Of a DNA stretch of 64,000 bases, positions 26,360 to 35,229 are shown in pieces. A program made the position numbers and the translations under genes. The notes under the pieces are model-generated. The model ran no database searches. It saw only the letters and a program-made list of their open reading frames with translations, and had not been told where the DNA came from. The stretch's first letter is position 1, and the number at the start of each line of letters is the position of its first letter. The DNA comes from Cohaesibacter intestini (GTDB taxonomy: Bacteria; Pseudomonadota; Alphaproteobacteria; Rhizobiales; Cohaesibacteraceae): NCBI RefSeq assembly GCF_003324485.1, contig NZ_QODK01000001.1, positions 434,001-498,000 on the forward strand, written 5' to 3'.

Positions 26360-26579
26360 ATGCGTTTCTCCGACAAGGCCCCAAAAAGAGCGACGGCAAT
26401 CTGGGCCTATAAACTGAAATAATGAACTGAAACAAGAAACCGGGAGTTGGTTAACAGACTAGAGTCAGCCCCTCTTTTGTCAAGGCTTGTGGCAGCAATT
26501 GCCCCTTTGCCAGACCAAGCACCGACAGCGGCACCACCCTGCCCATCCCATTGAAGCATAAAGCCTGTCGCTCAGCGCG

Positions 26580-27425
26580 TTACCCCAGCTCGAGGCTGGA
26601 GATGGCAAAGACCCGGTCCATGTCAAGACTCGGCATGCCACCCTTATACATCCGGGCGGTTTCAAAGCCGCGCTCGAAACCTCTTGCGGCAAGTATGTGT
26701 GAGAAGCTGGTTTGGTTTGCTGGCACATCCAGATGCAGCATCGCGCCTGCACAAGCATTGGAGGCCGCGCCGAACAGTTTGAGCGCACTCTCTTCATCAT
26801 CGGCAAAAAGCGGACCGAGCTTGAACCCATCCTCGCACTCACGCAAAACGGCATAGCCTGCCAGCTTGCCTTCGCGCGTGATGGCAAAAGCGGAACGGGG
26901 GGGCGACAGCCATGCCTTCAAAAAGGCCTTGCGCGAAGCCGGGAACGCCTGGGCGTCATAGGCTGCAATTTCATCCAGCTGCTCGGCATCCACCTCGAGA
27001 ACATCGTAGATCCGTTCATCCTTCTGGAAGCTGCAAAGGCCACTCCATCGTGCGGTTTCATAAGCCTTGGCAAAGCCCATCGAGGCATAATTGTCCTGCT
27101 GCTGAGGCACGCCATCAAGCCCGATCATCCGTCCCTTGAGCCGCTCCATGGCCGCATTCCAGACCTTGAGGCCATAGCCCTTGCCGCGCTGATCCGGATG
27201 GGTGATGTAAAGACCGATGAAGCTGAAATCATCGCCATAGGTGACGCAGGAAATGCCCGCAACGAGGGCACCATCGACAAAGTGACCCAGAAAACCTTGC
27301 CTGTCGGCGGCATAAAAGGGTGCAGCATCCGCTTTGCCCGGATTCCATCCCTCCGCCTTGGCCCAGCCGATCAACTCGGCGACGTCTTCTTCGGTCATGG
27401 CGCGGATGATGCTCTGCTCTGTCAT
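26580..27425 (-). CDS. GNAT-family N-acetyltransferase with two domains
   Basis: A 281-residue acetyl-CoA-dependent transferase. Residues 1-145 form a canonical GNAT fold with the acetyl-CoA loop ITHPDQRGKGYGLKVWNAAM near residue 75. The second half carries PASRKAFLKAWLS, then GYAVLRECEDGFKLGPLFAD, typical of the Acetyltransf_18 domain of YitH-like two-domain acetyltransferases. The substrate is unknown. The start is 23 bases past the stop of the racemase gene on the same strand, so it is probably the last gene of the ABC importer operon and may act on the imported amine or amino acid; that is inference. Confidence 0.88.
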   Translation of the reverse strand: MTEQSIIRAMTEEDVAELIGWAKAEGWNPGKADAAPFYAADRQGFLGHFVDGALVAGISCVTYGDDFSFIGLYITHPDQRGKGYGLKVWNAAMERLKGRMIGLDGVPQQQDNYASMGFAKAYETARWSGLCSFQKDERIYDVLEVDAEQLDEIAAYDAQAFPASRKAFLKAWLSPPRSAFAITREGKLAGYAVLRECEDGFKLGPLFADDEESALKLFGAASNACAGAMLHLDVPANQTSFSHILAARGFERGFETARMYKGGMPSLDMDRVFAISSLELG

Positions 27426-27448
27426 GGGAATGCTTGATCTCGGGTCAA

Positions 27449-28195
27449 TTAGGGGGATGCGATAGATCCGGGCGCGAAGGGTGCCAACATGCCGCCATAG
27501 GGCTTTTGAATCGGGGCGGCATAGACCCCCATCTTATAGGTCGTGAGATCAAGAGCAACCAAAGCTTCGGCCTGTTTGACAGCGGCAGACACGCCATCGA
27601 TCACAGGCAGTCCGAACTCGGCTTGCAGGCTGGTCGCCAGATCGGCCATCCCTGCACAGCCCAGAATGATCGCTTCGGCACGGTCTTCTTTGAGGGCGGT
27701 GGCGATCTCACTGCGCAGGCGGTCGCGGGCATTGGAAGCTGGGTCTTCGAGGGAGAGCACCGGGATATCTGCGGCCCGCACATTGCAGCGCTCCGCATGC
27801 CCATAGCGCCTGACCAGATGCTCAATCGGGATGCGCGAGCGCTCCATGGTGGTGATGATGGTGTATCGCTGGGCTATGAAAGACGCGAGCGACAGGGCCG
27901 CCTGACAAATACCCAGCACCGGGAAGGGCGCCAATGCGCGCGCCGCATCGAGCCCCGTATCATCAAAACAGGCAATGATCGCTGCGTCTGCGCCTTCTTT
28001 GTCCGCCTTGGCCAGTTCAAGCAGCAAGCCGGGCACAGCAAAGGCCTCGTCATAATAGCCTTCAATGGAGACCGGCCCCATTGCGGAGGTAATCCCTGTC
28101 ACCTTGGTGGTGGGAGCCGCCACTTGCCTTGCTGCATCAGCAATGGTCGCGGTCATGCTCTTGGTGGTGTTGGGGTTGATCACACGAAGCTTCAT
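27449..28195 (-). CDS. Aspartate/hydantoin racemase family protein
   Basis: A 248-residue cofactor-independent racemase. It begins MKLRVINPNTTKSMTATIAD, the usual hydantoin racemase opening. The two catalytic cysteines are Cys76 (AIIACFDDTGLDAAR) and Cys180 (AIILGCAGMADLAT). The family racemises 5-substituted hydantoins, allantoin, or amino acids by a two-base mechanism. GAGG precedes the ATG at 28195, which is five bases after the permease stop, so it is co-transcribed with the ABC importer. The imported compound may therefore be a hydantoin, allantoin-like or D-amino-acid derivative. No hydantoinase or carbamoylase gene lies in the window, so the full pathway is not shown. Confidence 0.92.
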   Translation of the reverse strand: MKLRVINPNTTKSMTATIADAARQVAAPTTKVTGITSAMGPVSIEGYYDEAFAVPGLLLELAKADKEGADAAIIACFDDTGLDAARALAPFPVLGICQAALSLASFIAQRYTIITTMERSRIPIEHLVRRYGHAERCNVRAADIPVLSLEDPASNARDRLRSEIATALKEDRAEAIILGCAGMADLATSLQAEFGLPVIDGVSAAVKQAEALVALDLTTYKMGVYAAPIQKPYGGMLAPFAPGSIASP

Positions 28196-28200
28196 AGCGG

Positions 28201-29025
28201 CTACCTCTTTGCCCGACCACGTTGTTTGTTCATGTAGTAGATCAGACCCAAAGTGGAGAGGATTACCAGCAGCGAGAAGAGCGTCGTCACCGTCCCCAGA
28301 GCATAGAGAACCGGGGTCGTCACATTGGTTGTCATACCGAAGATCTCCAGCGGCAGGGTGTTGTAGGTGCCGGACGTCATCAGGGTGCGGGCAAATTCAT
28401 CGTAAGACAGGGTGAAGCCGAACAGACCGACGCCGATCAGGCTGGGGGCGATCATTGGCAGCAGCACATAGCGAAAGCTCTGCCACGGGGTGGCGCCAAG
28501 ATCGCGGGCGACCTCTTCATAGGAAGGCGAGAAGCGGTTGAAGACGGCAAACATGATCAGCACGCCGAAGGGCAAGGTCCATGTCAGATGCGCCCCGAAG
28601 CCGGAACTATACCAGGCCGGTTGCCAGCCCAATTGCTGGAACAACACCCCTATGCCAAGCGAAATGATGATGGAGGGCACCACAAGGCTGGCAATGGCGA
28701 GATAGAAGAGCGCGGTTGCGCCGCGGAATTTGCGCCGGAAAGCAAGCCCTGCCAGCAACGAGACCAGCACCGTGACAACCATGACCATCAAGCCAAGGGT
28801 GAAGGAGCGGGAGAAAGCGCCGCCAAAGTCACCCACAGCCTGAGTTTCGAACAGGTTGAAGAACCAGTGCAGCGATACACCGTTGAGCGGAAAGGTCAGT
28901 CCGCCATTCGGGCCCTGAAAAGACAGGATGAACACCGCAGACAAGGGACCATACAGGAACAGGACAAACAGGGCGAAAAAGGCCGCCAAGATGTAGAATT
29001 CCCTGCCTCTTTTTTCACTGATCAT
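28201..29025 (-). CDS. ABC transporter permease (PotC-like)
   Basis: A 274-residue inner-membrane subunit of a spermidine/putrescine-type (binding-protein-dependent) importer. It has six predicted helices, beginning EFYILAAFFALFVLFLYGPL. The cytoplasmic EAA loop, EVARDLGATPWQSFRYVLLP near residue 175, docks to the ATPase. I set the start at 29025 because the ATG follows the stop of the other permease gene by one base (TGAGATG); the ORF reaching 29145 overlaps that gene and is not family-like. It forms a heterodimer with the upstream permease. The substrate is not polyamine by necessity; the operon's racemase suggests otherwise. Confidence 0.93.
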   Translation of the reverse strand: MISEKRGREFYILAAFFALFVLFLYGPLSAVFILSFQGPNGGLTFPLNGVSLHWFFNLFETQAVGDFGGAFSRSFTLGLMVMVVTVLVSLLAGLAFRRKFRGATALFYLAIASLVVPSIIISLGIGVLFQQLGWQPAWYSSGFGAHLTWTLPFGVLIMFAVFNRFSPSYEEVARDLGATPWQSFRYVLLPMIAPSLIGVGLFGFTLSYDEFARTLMTSGTYNTLPLEIFGMTTNVTTPVLYALGTVTTLFSLLVILSTLGLIYYMNKQRGRAKR

Positions 29026-29026
29026 C

Positions 29027-29914
29027 TCAAAGCTCCTTGCGAATATCGACGATGCGCAGGATACCTGCCACCATGGTGAGAACCAGCACCAGAAGAACCA
29101 CCGCATTGGCGGCGGCTGCCGGATATTGCAGCAGTGACATTTCATTCTTCATCATCAGGGCCACCGAGGCGCTCTGGCCGCCAGACATGACCTGAACGGT
29201 GATGAAATCGGCCATGACCAACGTGACGACGAAAATGGTGCCAATGGCCATACCGGGCTTGGCCAGCGGAATGATGACGTTGGTTAGGATCTGCAAGCCG
29301 GAGGCGCCGCCATCGCGGGCAGCTTCAACCAAAGAGCGATCAATCCGCATCATGGTATTGAAGATCGGGACCACCATGAACAGGCTGTAGAGATGAACCA
29401 TGGCCAAGACGACCGCGAAATCGGAATAAAGCAACCATTCGACCGGCTCAGCCACGATGCCCATCTCGGTCAGGGCCGAATTGACCAGCCCGTTGCGCCC
29501 CAGCACCGGGATCCATGAAATCATCCGGATGATGTTGGACGTAAGGAATGGCACCGTGCAGACCAGAAACAGAATGGTCTGGGTGGTGGCGGTCTTGACA
29601 TGGAAGGCCAGAAAATAGGCCACCCAAAAGCCAATCACCAAGGTGATGACCCAAACCATCACCGCATATCTGAGGGTATTGAGATACGTTTTCCAAGTCA
29701 CCCACGACCCCAGCGTTTCGCCATAATTGAAGGTGACGAAATCGGGATACATGCGAGCAAAGTCATAGTCCCAGAAGCTCACGGTGGCGATCATGGCAAT
29801 GGGCAGCAGCAAAAAGGCCCCGAGAATGACGGCGAGCGGCAGCGCCTGCAGATAGGAGGCGATCGCGCCGAGACGGAAAGAGGAGGTGGTTGCCTTGATG
29901 TCTGTGCCGCTCAT
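29027..29914 (-). CDS. ABC transporter permease (PotB-like)
   Basis: A 295-residue permease, partner of the PotC-like subunit. Helices begin at LQALPLAVILGAFLLLPIAM. The EAA loop is LVEAARDGGASGLQILTNVI near residue 205, followed by IPLAKPGMAIGTIFVV. The ATG at 29914 opens MSGTDIKATTSSFRLG; the same frame runs open to 30484, but that part lies across the gap and the 3' end of the binding-protein gene in another frame. AGGA lies about a dozen bases before the ATG. A GC-rich hairpin at 29988 separates it from the binding-protein gene, which likely lowers expression of the permeases relative to the binding protein. Confidence 0.93.
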   Translation of the reverse strand: MSGTDIKATTSSFRLGAIASYLQALPLAVILGAFLLLPIAMIATVSFWDYDFARMYPDFVTFNYGETLGSWVTWKTYLNTLRYAVMVWVITLVIGFWVAYFLAFHVKTATTQTILFLVCTVPFLTSNIIRMISWIPVLGRNGLVNSALTEMGIVAEPVEWLLYSDFAVVLAMVHLYSLFMVVPIFNTMMRIDRSLVEAARDGGASGLQILTNVIIPLAKPGMAIGTIFVVTLVMADFITVQVMSGGQSASVALMMKNEMSLLQYPAAAANAVVLLVLVLTMVAGILRIVDIRKEL

Positions 29915-29987
29915 ATGGCTATTTTCCTGTTGCCTATGCTGTCCGGTCTTTTTCCCTGACCATTGAAGGATCCGTGGCTTGCTGGTT

Positions 29988-30016
29988 GCCTCCCCCCGAA
30001 CCGGTCGGGAGGAGGC
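29988..30016 (-). promoter_or_regulatory. Intercistronic hairpin between binding-protein and permease genes
   Basis: GCCTCC-CCCGA and TCGGG-AGGAGGC pair around an ACCGG centre. There is no T-run, so it should stabilise the upstream message end rather than stop transcription fully. Confidence 0.55.
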
Positions 30017-30086
30017 CTGATGGACCGGGGAGAGGTGACCCGGCCAGTAAGCAGGATGGCGCATGCGCCCAACGCTTAGGACGTAC

Positions 30087-31376
30087 TTAGGAAGCGATGA
30101 ACTCGTTCCAGCGGCGCACCATGTAGCGGTCCTCGTCCATGACCGAGTTCCAGCATGCCACCTTGCCCATGCGTTCGGTGAAGGAGCCGCCATCGCGTAC
30201 GGCGCCGGCTTTTTCCATGACCTTGCCTTCTGGCGAGAGGATGTCTTTCTGCGCAGGCTTGCCTTCGATCCAGAAGCCCCATTCGTCTTCGGACATATAG
30301 CCTTTTGCGGTTTCCATGCAGGCGGAATAATAGCCCTGACGGTTGAGATAGCCGCCAACCCAGCCGGAGGTGTACCAGTTGATATATTCATAGGCTGCGT
30401 CGAGCTGAGCGCCGGACAGGTGGGCAGCAAGGCCCAGACCGCCACCCCAGGAGCGATAGCCCTCTTTGAGTGGCTGATAGACACATGGGATGCCCTTGGA
30501 GCGCACAGCGGCGACAGCAGGGGACCACATGGACTGGATGATCACTTCGCCGGATGCCATCAGGTTGACGCTCTCATCGAAGCTCTTCCAGAAGGCGCGG
30601 AACTGGCCGTCTGCCTTCGCTTTCATCAGGAATTCGATCGTGGTGTCGATTTCTTCCTTGGTCATGTTGCCTTTATCGGCATAGGTGAGGATACCCATGG
30701 CTTCGCAGATCATGGCAGCGTCCATGATGCCGATGGACGGAATGTTGAGGATCGAGGTCTTGCCCTTGAAGGCCGGATCCATGATGTCTGCCCAAGAGGT
30801 GATATCGCGCCCCACAAGGTCGGGACGAATGCCAAGGGTGTCGGCATTGTAGATGGTCGGCACCATGGTGAACCATTCGGTTTCGCCCTTGGCAAAGGTC
30901 TTGCCGTCCGGCCCTTCGACATAGCCAACGGTGTGAGGTGCGGTGCCCTGCGCAATGACGCTGTCAGGGGTCAGCTTGCCATTTTTGAACAGAGGCACGA
31001 TTTTGTCGTAGTGGGTCAGCTTCTTGGTGTCCATCGGCTGGATAACACCGGCCGGGAAGACCTTTTTCAGAATCCAATATTCGATATCGGCGATATCGTA
31101 GGAGTTTGGCTGAGTGACCGAGCGCTGGGCAGCGGAATCGGAATCAAGCGCGGTCATTTCCAGCGTAATGCCAAGATCTTCCTTACATTTCTGGGCAATC
31201 GCGTTGATGTTGGATACGCCGGTGCCGATCTGGCGCAGGGTGATCGGGTTCTTGGCCCAGATGGTCGGGAAGCCGGTGATGGCGCCGGAACCGGCGGCCA
31301 GACCCGCAGCGGCAGCACCGGTTTTGAGCAGATTACGGCGGCTGATGCCTGCGGTTTTCTTGGTCTTCTCAGACAT
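30087..31376 (-). CDS. ABC transporter substrate-binding protein with Tat signal (PotD-like)
   Basis: A 429-residue periplasmic binding protein of the extracellular family 1/PotD type. Its signal is twin-arginine: SRRNLLK at residues 12-18, then AAAAGLAAGSGAITG, so it may be exported folded. The mature part begins near NPITLRQIGTGVSNIN. Later segments include YDIADIEYWILKKVFPAGVI and AAHLSGAQLDAAYEYINWY, usual for this fold. The ATG at 31376 has AGGAG seven bases before it; the ORF start at 31490 overlaps the ATPase gene and is not used. It is the second gene of the importer operon. The ligand is unknown. Confidence 0.93.
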   Translation of the reverse strand: MSEKTKKTAGISRRNLLKTGAAAAGLAAGSGAITGFPTIWAKNPITLRQIGTGVSNINAIAQKCKEDLGITLEMTALDSDSAAQRSVTQPNSYDIADIEYWILKKVFPAGVIQPMDTKKLTHYDKIVPLFKNGKLTPDSVIAQGTAPHTVGYVEGPDGKTFAKGETEWFTMVPTIYNADTLGIRPDLVGRDITSWADIMDPAFKGKTSILNIPSIGIMDAAMICEAMGILTYADKGNMTKEEIDTTIEFLMKAKADGQFRAFWKSFDESVNLMASGEVIIQSMWSPAVAAVRSKGIPCVYQPLKEGYRSWGGGLGLAAHLSGAQLDAAYEYINWYTSGWVGGYLNRQGYYSACMETAKGYMSEDEWGFWIEGKPAQKDILSPEGKVMEKAGAVRDGGSFTERMGKVACWNSVMDEDRYMVRRWNEFIAS

Positions 31377-31441
31377 GGTTTCTCTCCTGTTTGAAATCCA
31401 ATGTTCGACTAAATTTTGCTTTGACTTGAAGGATGTTGAGA

Positions 31442-32530
31442 CTAGGAAGCGTTCGGATGACCAAGGACGACCGTGTCCTCCTCGGCCCATGACAGGTGCA
31501 CGGCCTCACCGGTCTTGACCGGTCTGGCGAAGAAATCGGCATCTCTAAGGACAATGGTGAAGGTGTCTATGTCCGCTCCCTGAACAGACACCTTCACTGT
31601 CGCCCCCAAATCCTCGACGTTGGTGACCACACCGGAAAAACCCAGGGAATCCGCGACCGCATCCACGAACCGAACATGATCAGTCCGGATGGCGATGTCG
31701 GCGCAGTCCGGATCACCGTGATGGCGGCCAACACCCTTGAACCGCCCACCGGGCGTTTCAATCGTCACCCCATTGGCATCTTCTTGGACCAAACGACCCG
31801 AAAGCACATTGTGGTTACCCATAAAGCGGGCGACAAAGGGGGTGGCTGGTTTCTGGAAAATCTGACGCGGGGAAGCAGCCTGCTCGATCTTGCCGTCGCT
31901 CATCACGACGATCTGATCGGCCAGCGCCATCGCCTCCTCTTGCGAATGGGTGACATGAACGAAAGTCATGCCGAGAGAGGCTTGCAGCCGCTTCAACTCC
32001 GCGCGCATGCGGATCTTGAGGAAGGGGTCAAGCGCCGAGAGCGGCTCATCAAGCAACAGGGCCTGAGGCTGGGTGATCAAGGCGCGCGCCAGCGCGACGC
32101 GCTGCTGCTGGCCGCCCGACAGTTGATCGGGGCGCCGATCCGCAAACGCCTCAAGCTCCATGCGCGTGAGCATCTCCATGGCCTCGGACCGGCGTTTGGC
32201 TTTCTCCACGCCCTTCATCTTGAGGCTGAAGGCGACATTGTCGACCAGATCAAGATGGGGGAACAGGGCATAAGACTGGAACATCATGGCCGTGCCGCGC
32301 TTGGCGGGCGGCAGGTCATTGACCACCTTTCTGGCAAGAACGACATCGCCGTCGCTGATTGCCTCATGGCCGGCAATCATCCGCAAGGTTGTCGATTTGC
32401 CACAACCGGAAGGGCCAAGCAGGCAGGCATAGGACCCGGCCTTGATCTTCAGACTGATCTGATCCACTGCCACGTTCGAGCCATAATGCTTGGACACTGA
32501 CGCCAGTTCGATTTCCGCCGCGTTCGTCAT
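31442..32530 (-). CDS. ABC transporter ATP-binding protein (PotA-like)
   Basis: The 362-residue ATPase of the importer and first gene of its operon. Walker A is GPSGCGKST at residues 39-47, the Q-loop is MMFQSYALFPHL, the signature is LSGGQQQRVALARAL, Walker B is ALLLDEPLSALD, and the switch histidine is in VHVTHSQEEA. The C-terminal third is a TOBE-like beta domain, the regulatory part typical of PotA/UgpC-type subunits. The ATG at 32530 is followed upstream by the 317-base divergent promoter region shared with the GntR regulator. Genes downstream in order: binding protein, two permeases, racemase, acetyltransferase. Confidence 0.95.
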   Translation of the reverse strand: MTNAAEIELASVSKHYGSNVAVDQISLKIKAGSYACLLGPSGCGKSTTLRMIAGHEAISDGDVVLARKVVNDLPPAKRGTAMMFQSYALFPHLDLVDNVAFSLKMKGVEKAKRRSEAMEMLTRMELEAFADRRPDQLSGGQQQRVALARALITQPQALLLDEPLSALDPFLKIRMRAELKRLQASLGMTFVHVTHSQEEAMALADQIVVMSDGKIEQAASPRQIFQKPATPFVARFMGNHNVLSGRLVQEDANGVTIETPGGRFKGVGRHHGDPDCADIAIRTDHVRFVDAVADSLGFSGVVTNVEDLGATVKVSVQGADIDTFTIVLRDADFFARPVKTGEAVHLSWAEEDTVVLGHPNAS

Positions 32531-32847
32531 GAAAACTCCTTGATAATCACCCTCTCCTACAGAGCAATCACCGTGCCAAGTTTTCCGCTTTCTGCTAACC
32601 GTCTGGAATCATGCCATTTTATACTTGTATGCCGAAAATCTGCTTAAAAAGGCGGCTGGTCATTTGCTTAAACTTCACGCAAGCTTGTGCACAAAAAATA
32701 GACTTTTGAATTCAATAGAACTTTATGATTGCATACAATCTTGTTGGAAATGAAATGCAAAACTGTATCAAACATTGAATTTTAGCCACACGGCCTATTG
32801 AAGGAATCGAGGCGAAGCGGCATATAGAAAGAAAGAACGATCGGTAA
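32531..32847. promoter_or_regulatory. Divergent promoter region of the ABC operon and its GntR regulator
   Basis: A 317-base AT-rich region between oppositely oriented genes; both promoters must lie here. The best operator candidate is the palindrome at 32727. No gene is visible. Confidence 0.6.
32727..32740. promoter_or_regulatory. Palindrome GATTG-CATA-CAATC, candidate FCD-regulator operator
   Basis: Perfect five-base arms around CATA. The core TTGCATACAA resembles the TTGTATACAA-like sites of FadR/FCD-type GntR regulators. It lies about 110 bases upstream of the regulator gene. Confidence 0.5.
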
Positions 32848-33561
32848 ATGGTGATGAGCAATCTTAAAAATCTCAATCTGGATGCCAATCAGGAGGATCG
32901 CGCCAAGGCCATCCGCGACTCCCTGCGCGATGCAATCGTCGATCGTCGCCTGGCACCCGGTGCCAAGCTGTCTGAAGCAGAAGTTGGATCTCTTTACGAT
33001 GTCAGCCGGACGGTCGCCCGCCACGCCTTGCAAATGCTGACCTTTGAAGGTCTGGTGACCAGTGAGCGAAATAAGGGTGCCTTTGTATCCAATCCCAGCC
33101 CAGAAGAAGCCCGCCAGATCTTCACCTCACGCCGCCTGATCGAGGCAGGCCTGATTGAAGAAGCCGCCCACCGCATGCAACCGGACGATTTTGCAGCTTT
33201 CCGGCAGCAATTGAGCAAGGAAGCGGGCCTCAAGGCCAATCATGGGGCAAAGGCCCGGCGCGAAGAGATCAAGGCGTCCGGTGATTTCCACCTGATGTTG
33301 GCGGACGTGGCGGGCAATGAAATCCTGAAGAAATTCATGGACGAGCTGATTGCCCGTTCCTCTCTGGTAATCGCTCTTTATGGACGCACGGGCACATCCA
33401 GCTGCGGCAATGATGATCATTCAGACATCCTTGACGCCATGGAGGCAGGGGACGTGGCGCGGGCGACACAAATGATGCTCCGCCATATCGATCACATCGA
33501 GGCGGATCTGGACCTGCGCTCGGTCGATTCCCTGACGCTCAAGGAAGCTTTGCTGCAATAG
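32848..33561 (+). CDS. GntR family regulator with FCD domain
   Basis: A 237-residue DNA-binding protein. The N-terminal winged helix (about residues 17-80) contains DAIVDRRLAPGAKLSEAEVG and VSRTVARHALQML. From about residue 90 an FCD ligand-binding domain follows, including SGDFHLMLADVAGNEILKKF near 146 and the histidine-rich HSDILDAMEAGDVAR near 191; such domains bind metal and carboxylates. It is divergent from the PotA-led operon, so it most likely represses or activates that importer in response to its substrate or a breakdown product. The first ATG is at 32848 and Met3 is an alternative. A bidirectional terminator follows at 33596. Confidence 0.92.
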   Translation: MVMSNLKNLNLDANQEDRAKAIRDSLRDAIVDRRLAPGAKLSEAEVGSLYDVSRTVARHALQMLTFEGLVTSERNKGAFVSNPSPEEARQIFTSRRLIEAGLIEEAAHRMQPDDFAAFRQQLSKEAGLKANHGAKARREEIKASGDFHLMLADVAGNEILKKFMDELIARSSLVIALYGRTGTSSCGNDDHSDILDAMEAGDVARATQMMLRHIDHIEADLDLRSVDSLTLKEALLQ

Positions 33562-33595
33562 GACCGGCCAACTCCACTTGCTGAGAAGGGAAAGA

Positions 33596-33622
33596 AAAAT
33601 CCCGGCCATGGCCGGGATTTTC
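33596..33622. terminator. Bidirectional terminator between GntR and BA14K genes
   Basis: AAAATCCCGGCC, then ATGGCCGGGATTTT: a near-perfect palindrome with A and T runs on both sides, placed between convergent genes. Confidence 0.9.
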
Positions 33623-33645
33623 CGTTTCAGATCAGTGCGCTTTGT

Positions 33646-33987
33646 TCACAGACGACAGCGACGGCGTGGACCATTATAGGGCTGGTAGGTACAATTCTGC
33701 GGCCAGAAGCTTCTATAGCGCGCGGAACAAGCCCGGTAGTTGCAACCATAGCGCGGGGCTGGGCGATAATAACGCGGAGCAGGGCGATAACGCGGGCGAT
33801 AGTAGCGACGTGGAGCCGGACGATAGCGCGGCCGATAATATCTGCGATAGGAACGATATCGCCGCTGGGCCTGCGCCTCAGATACGGCTGAGATGCTCAG
33901 CGAGGTCCCGGGAACTTTCAATGGCAATCCTACGATGCTGACCGACAAGGCAAGCAAAACGGACATAACAAAATGTTTGATTTTCAT
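33646..33987 (-). CDS. Small secreted BA14K-like protein with RYRPAP repeats
   Basis: A 113-residue exported protein. The signal peptide runs from MKIKHFVMSVLLALSVSIVG to cleavage near AQAQ at about residue 40. The middle is an array of Tyr-Arg-Pro repeats (YYRPRYRPAP and variants, residues 50-80). The C-terminus, CNYRACSARYRSFWPQNC then YQPYNGPRRRCRL, matches the BA14K/lectin-like family by its RYRSFWP and YNGPRR motifs. The role is unknown; BA14K of Brucella is immunoreactive and affects LPS and cell adhesion. A paralogue sits just upstream at 34326. The strong positive charge suggests binding to LPS or other anionic surface polymers. Confidence 0.8.
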   Translation of the reverse strand: MKIKHFVMSVLLALSVSIVGLPLKVPGTSLSISAVSEAQAQRRYRSYRRYYRPRYRPAPRRYYRPRYRPAPRYYRPAPRYGCNYRACSARYRSFWPQNCTYQPYNGPRRRCRL

Positions 33988-34270
33988 GGCACTTCCTTTG
34001 ACGTCGTACGCATGGGATGAAAAATTGGTTGGTTTTCTTGGTAGAATTACTTAGGATACCACATTACCAAAAATTCATCTTCTCAACAATCCAACATTTG
34101 GCTTCCTACCAAATCGACTGGCAGGCACAAGCACCTTTGTTCAATGTTACATTTCTCTCAGAGGCAACTGTCCCGAGGAGGCCATTGGAGAGATGGGAAG
34201 AGTTGGAGACACAGGTCCCCATAGACAGCATCACCATCGGCTTGCAAGCCGGATGGGTGCTGTTGCAAGT
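33988..34270. other. AT-rich intergenic region between the two BA14K genes
   Basis: About 280 bases, likely the promoter of the gene at 33646. No gene or clear repeat is seen; it is bounded on the right by the terminator of the upstream paralogue. Confidence 0.5.
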
Positions 34271-34298
34271 GAGAAACCCCGACACAAGCCGGGGTTCT
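34271..34298 (-). terminator. Terminator after the second BA14K gene
   Basis: On the minus strand GAGAACCCCGGCTTG pairs with the GTCGGGGTTTCTC side, about 30 bases past the stop at 34326. Confidence 0.75.
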
Positions 34299-34325
34299 CC
34301 ATCTCGAGCGGAGATCAAACGGCCG

Positions 34326-34718
34326 TCACAGGCGGCAATAGCGCCGTGGGCCATTATATGGCTGGAAAGTGCAGCTCGCCGGATCAAAGCTTCTGTAGCG
34401 ATAGGAACAGGCGCGATAGTTGCAGTAGCCTCTGCGCGGAGGCGGAGGTCTGCGATAGCGTCTGTCATTCCTCGCAGCGTTGGCTGCGATGGCACCAGCA
34501 GCCAGACCAATGATCGCCCCAGCCGCGAAGGCGCCCCCTCTGCGACTGCTTCTGCGAACGGGAGCACGGCGACGCACAGGAGGACGACGATAACGTTGTG
34601 CCTGAGCTTCAGACACACTGGAGAGCGTGAGCGATGTGCCAGGGATGTTGACAGGCAGCCCACCGACGCTCACCCCAAAGGCAAGGGTAACTGCCAGCAT
34701 TGCATGGGATAGTTTCAT
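34326..34718 (-). CDS. Small secreted BA14K-like protein with glycine-zipper-like segment
   Basis: A 130-residue paralogue of the neighbouring protein. The signal region shares the unusual VPGTSL/IPGTSL and SVSEAQAQ segments. After an Arg/Pro-rich stretch it has AFAAGAIIGLAAGAIAANAA (about residues 63-82), a hydrophobic small-residue segment that could insert in a membrane. The C-terminus, CNYRACSYRYRSFDPASC then QPYNGPRRYCRL, carries the family's RYRSFDP and YNGPRR motifs. This domain order matches typical BA14K proteins better than the shorter copy. Function is unknown. It has its own terminator, and a 500-base spacer precedes it, so it is transcribed independently. Confidence 0.82.
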   Translation of the reverse strand: MKLSHAMLAVTLAFGVSVGGLPVNIPGTSLTLSSVSEAQAQRYRRPPVRRRAPVRRSSRRGGAFAAGAIIGLAAGAIAANAARNDRRYRRPPPPRRGYCNYRACSYRYRSFDPASCTFQPYNGPRRYCRL

Positions 34719-35229
34719 AACAATTCCTTCCCGAAAGCATGAAATAGAGGAATAATTTTATCAATCGGACTACTACTTTATGTATTTAAGCTTATCGGAC
34801 AGAGCGATCATTCGCAATTGGAAAATCGTATTCGTGCATTTGCCCCCCCTTATCAGGTGACTGCATCCGCTGTGACAGGACCCGCTCCCGGCTTGCCAGT
34901 GCATCAATTTGACAAAATCCCGTCACGCGGACGAGACCTTCTGCGGCTAAGCAATAGGAAGGCGATCGGGGGCAAGGATGGAGCGTGTCACACTCATCGT
35001 TGAAGGGCCGTCCAGATCGTCGGGAGAGAGACCCTCGCTCGATCTGGTCATCCGAAGGAAAGGCACGTCATAAAAAGCCGTGTCTGAACCTGCTGTCCCG
35101 GCCCCATCCCGGCCCCATCCCGGACCCTGTGAGCGATAAGCACCTGTTACGATCAGATTGGCTGATCAGAGGCCGAGCAGAGGATACTCCCGCAATCGGC
35201 CCCTCCAAGACCCCTTTGAGCCCTGGTAT
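34719..35229. other. Intergenic region between BA14K and CAP-RTX genes
   Basis: About 510 bases: the left part is AT-rich and should hold the promoter of the gene ending at 34326; the right part is GC-rich and contains an 11-base direct repeat CGGCCCCATCC in tandem near 35100. No supported gene is seen. Confidence 0.55.

Noticed and set aside
34980-35226. Possible small gene upstream of the RTX stop on the plus strand
   Set aside because: No ribosome site and the product is low-complexity with no recognisable domain.
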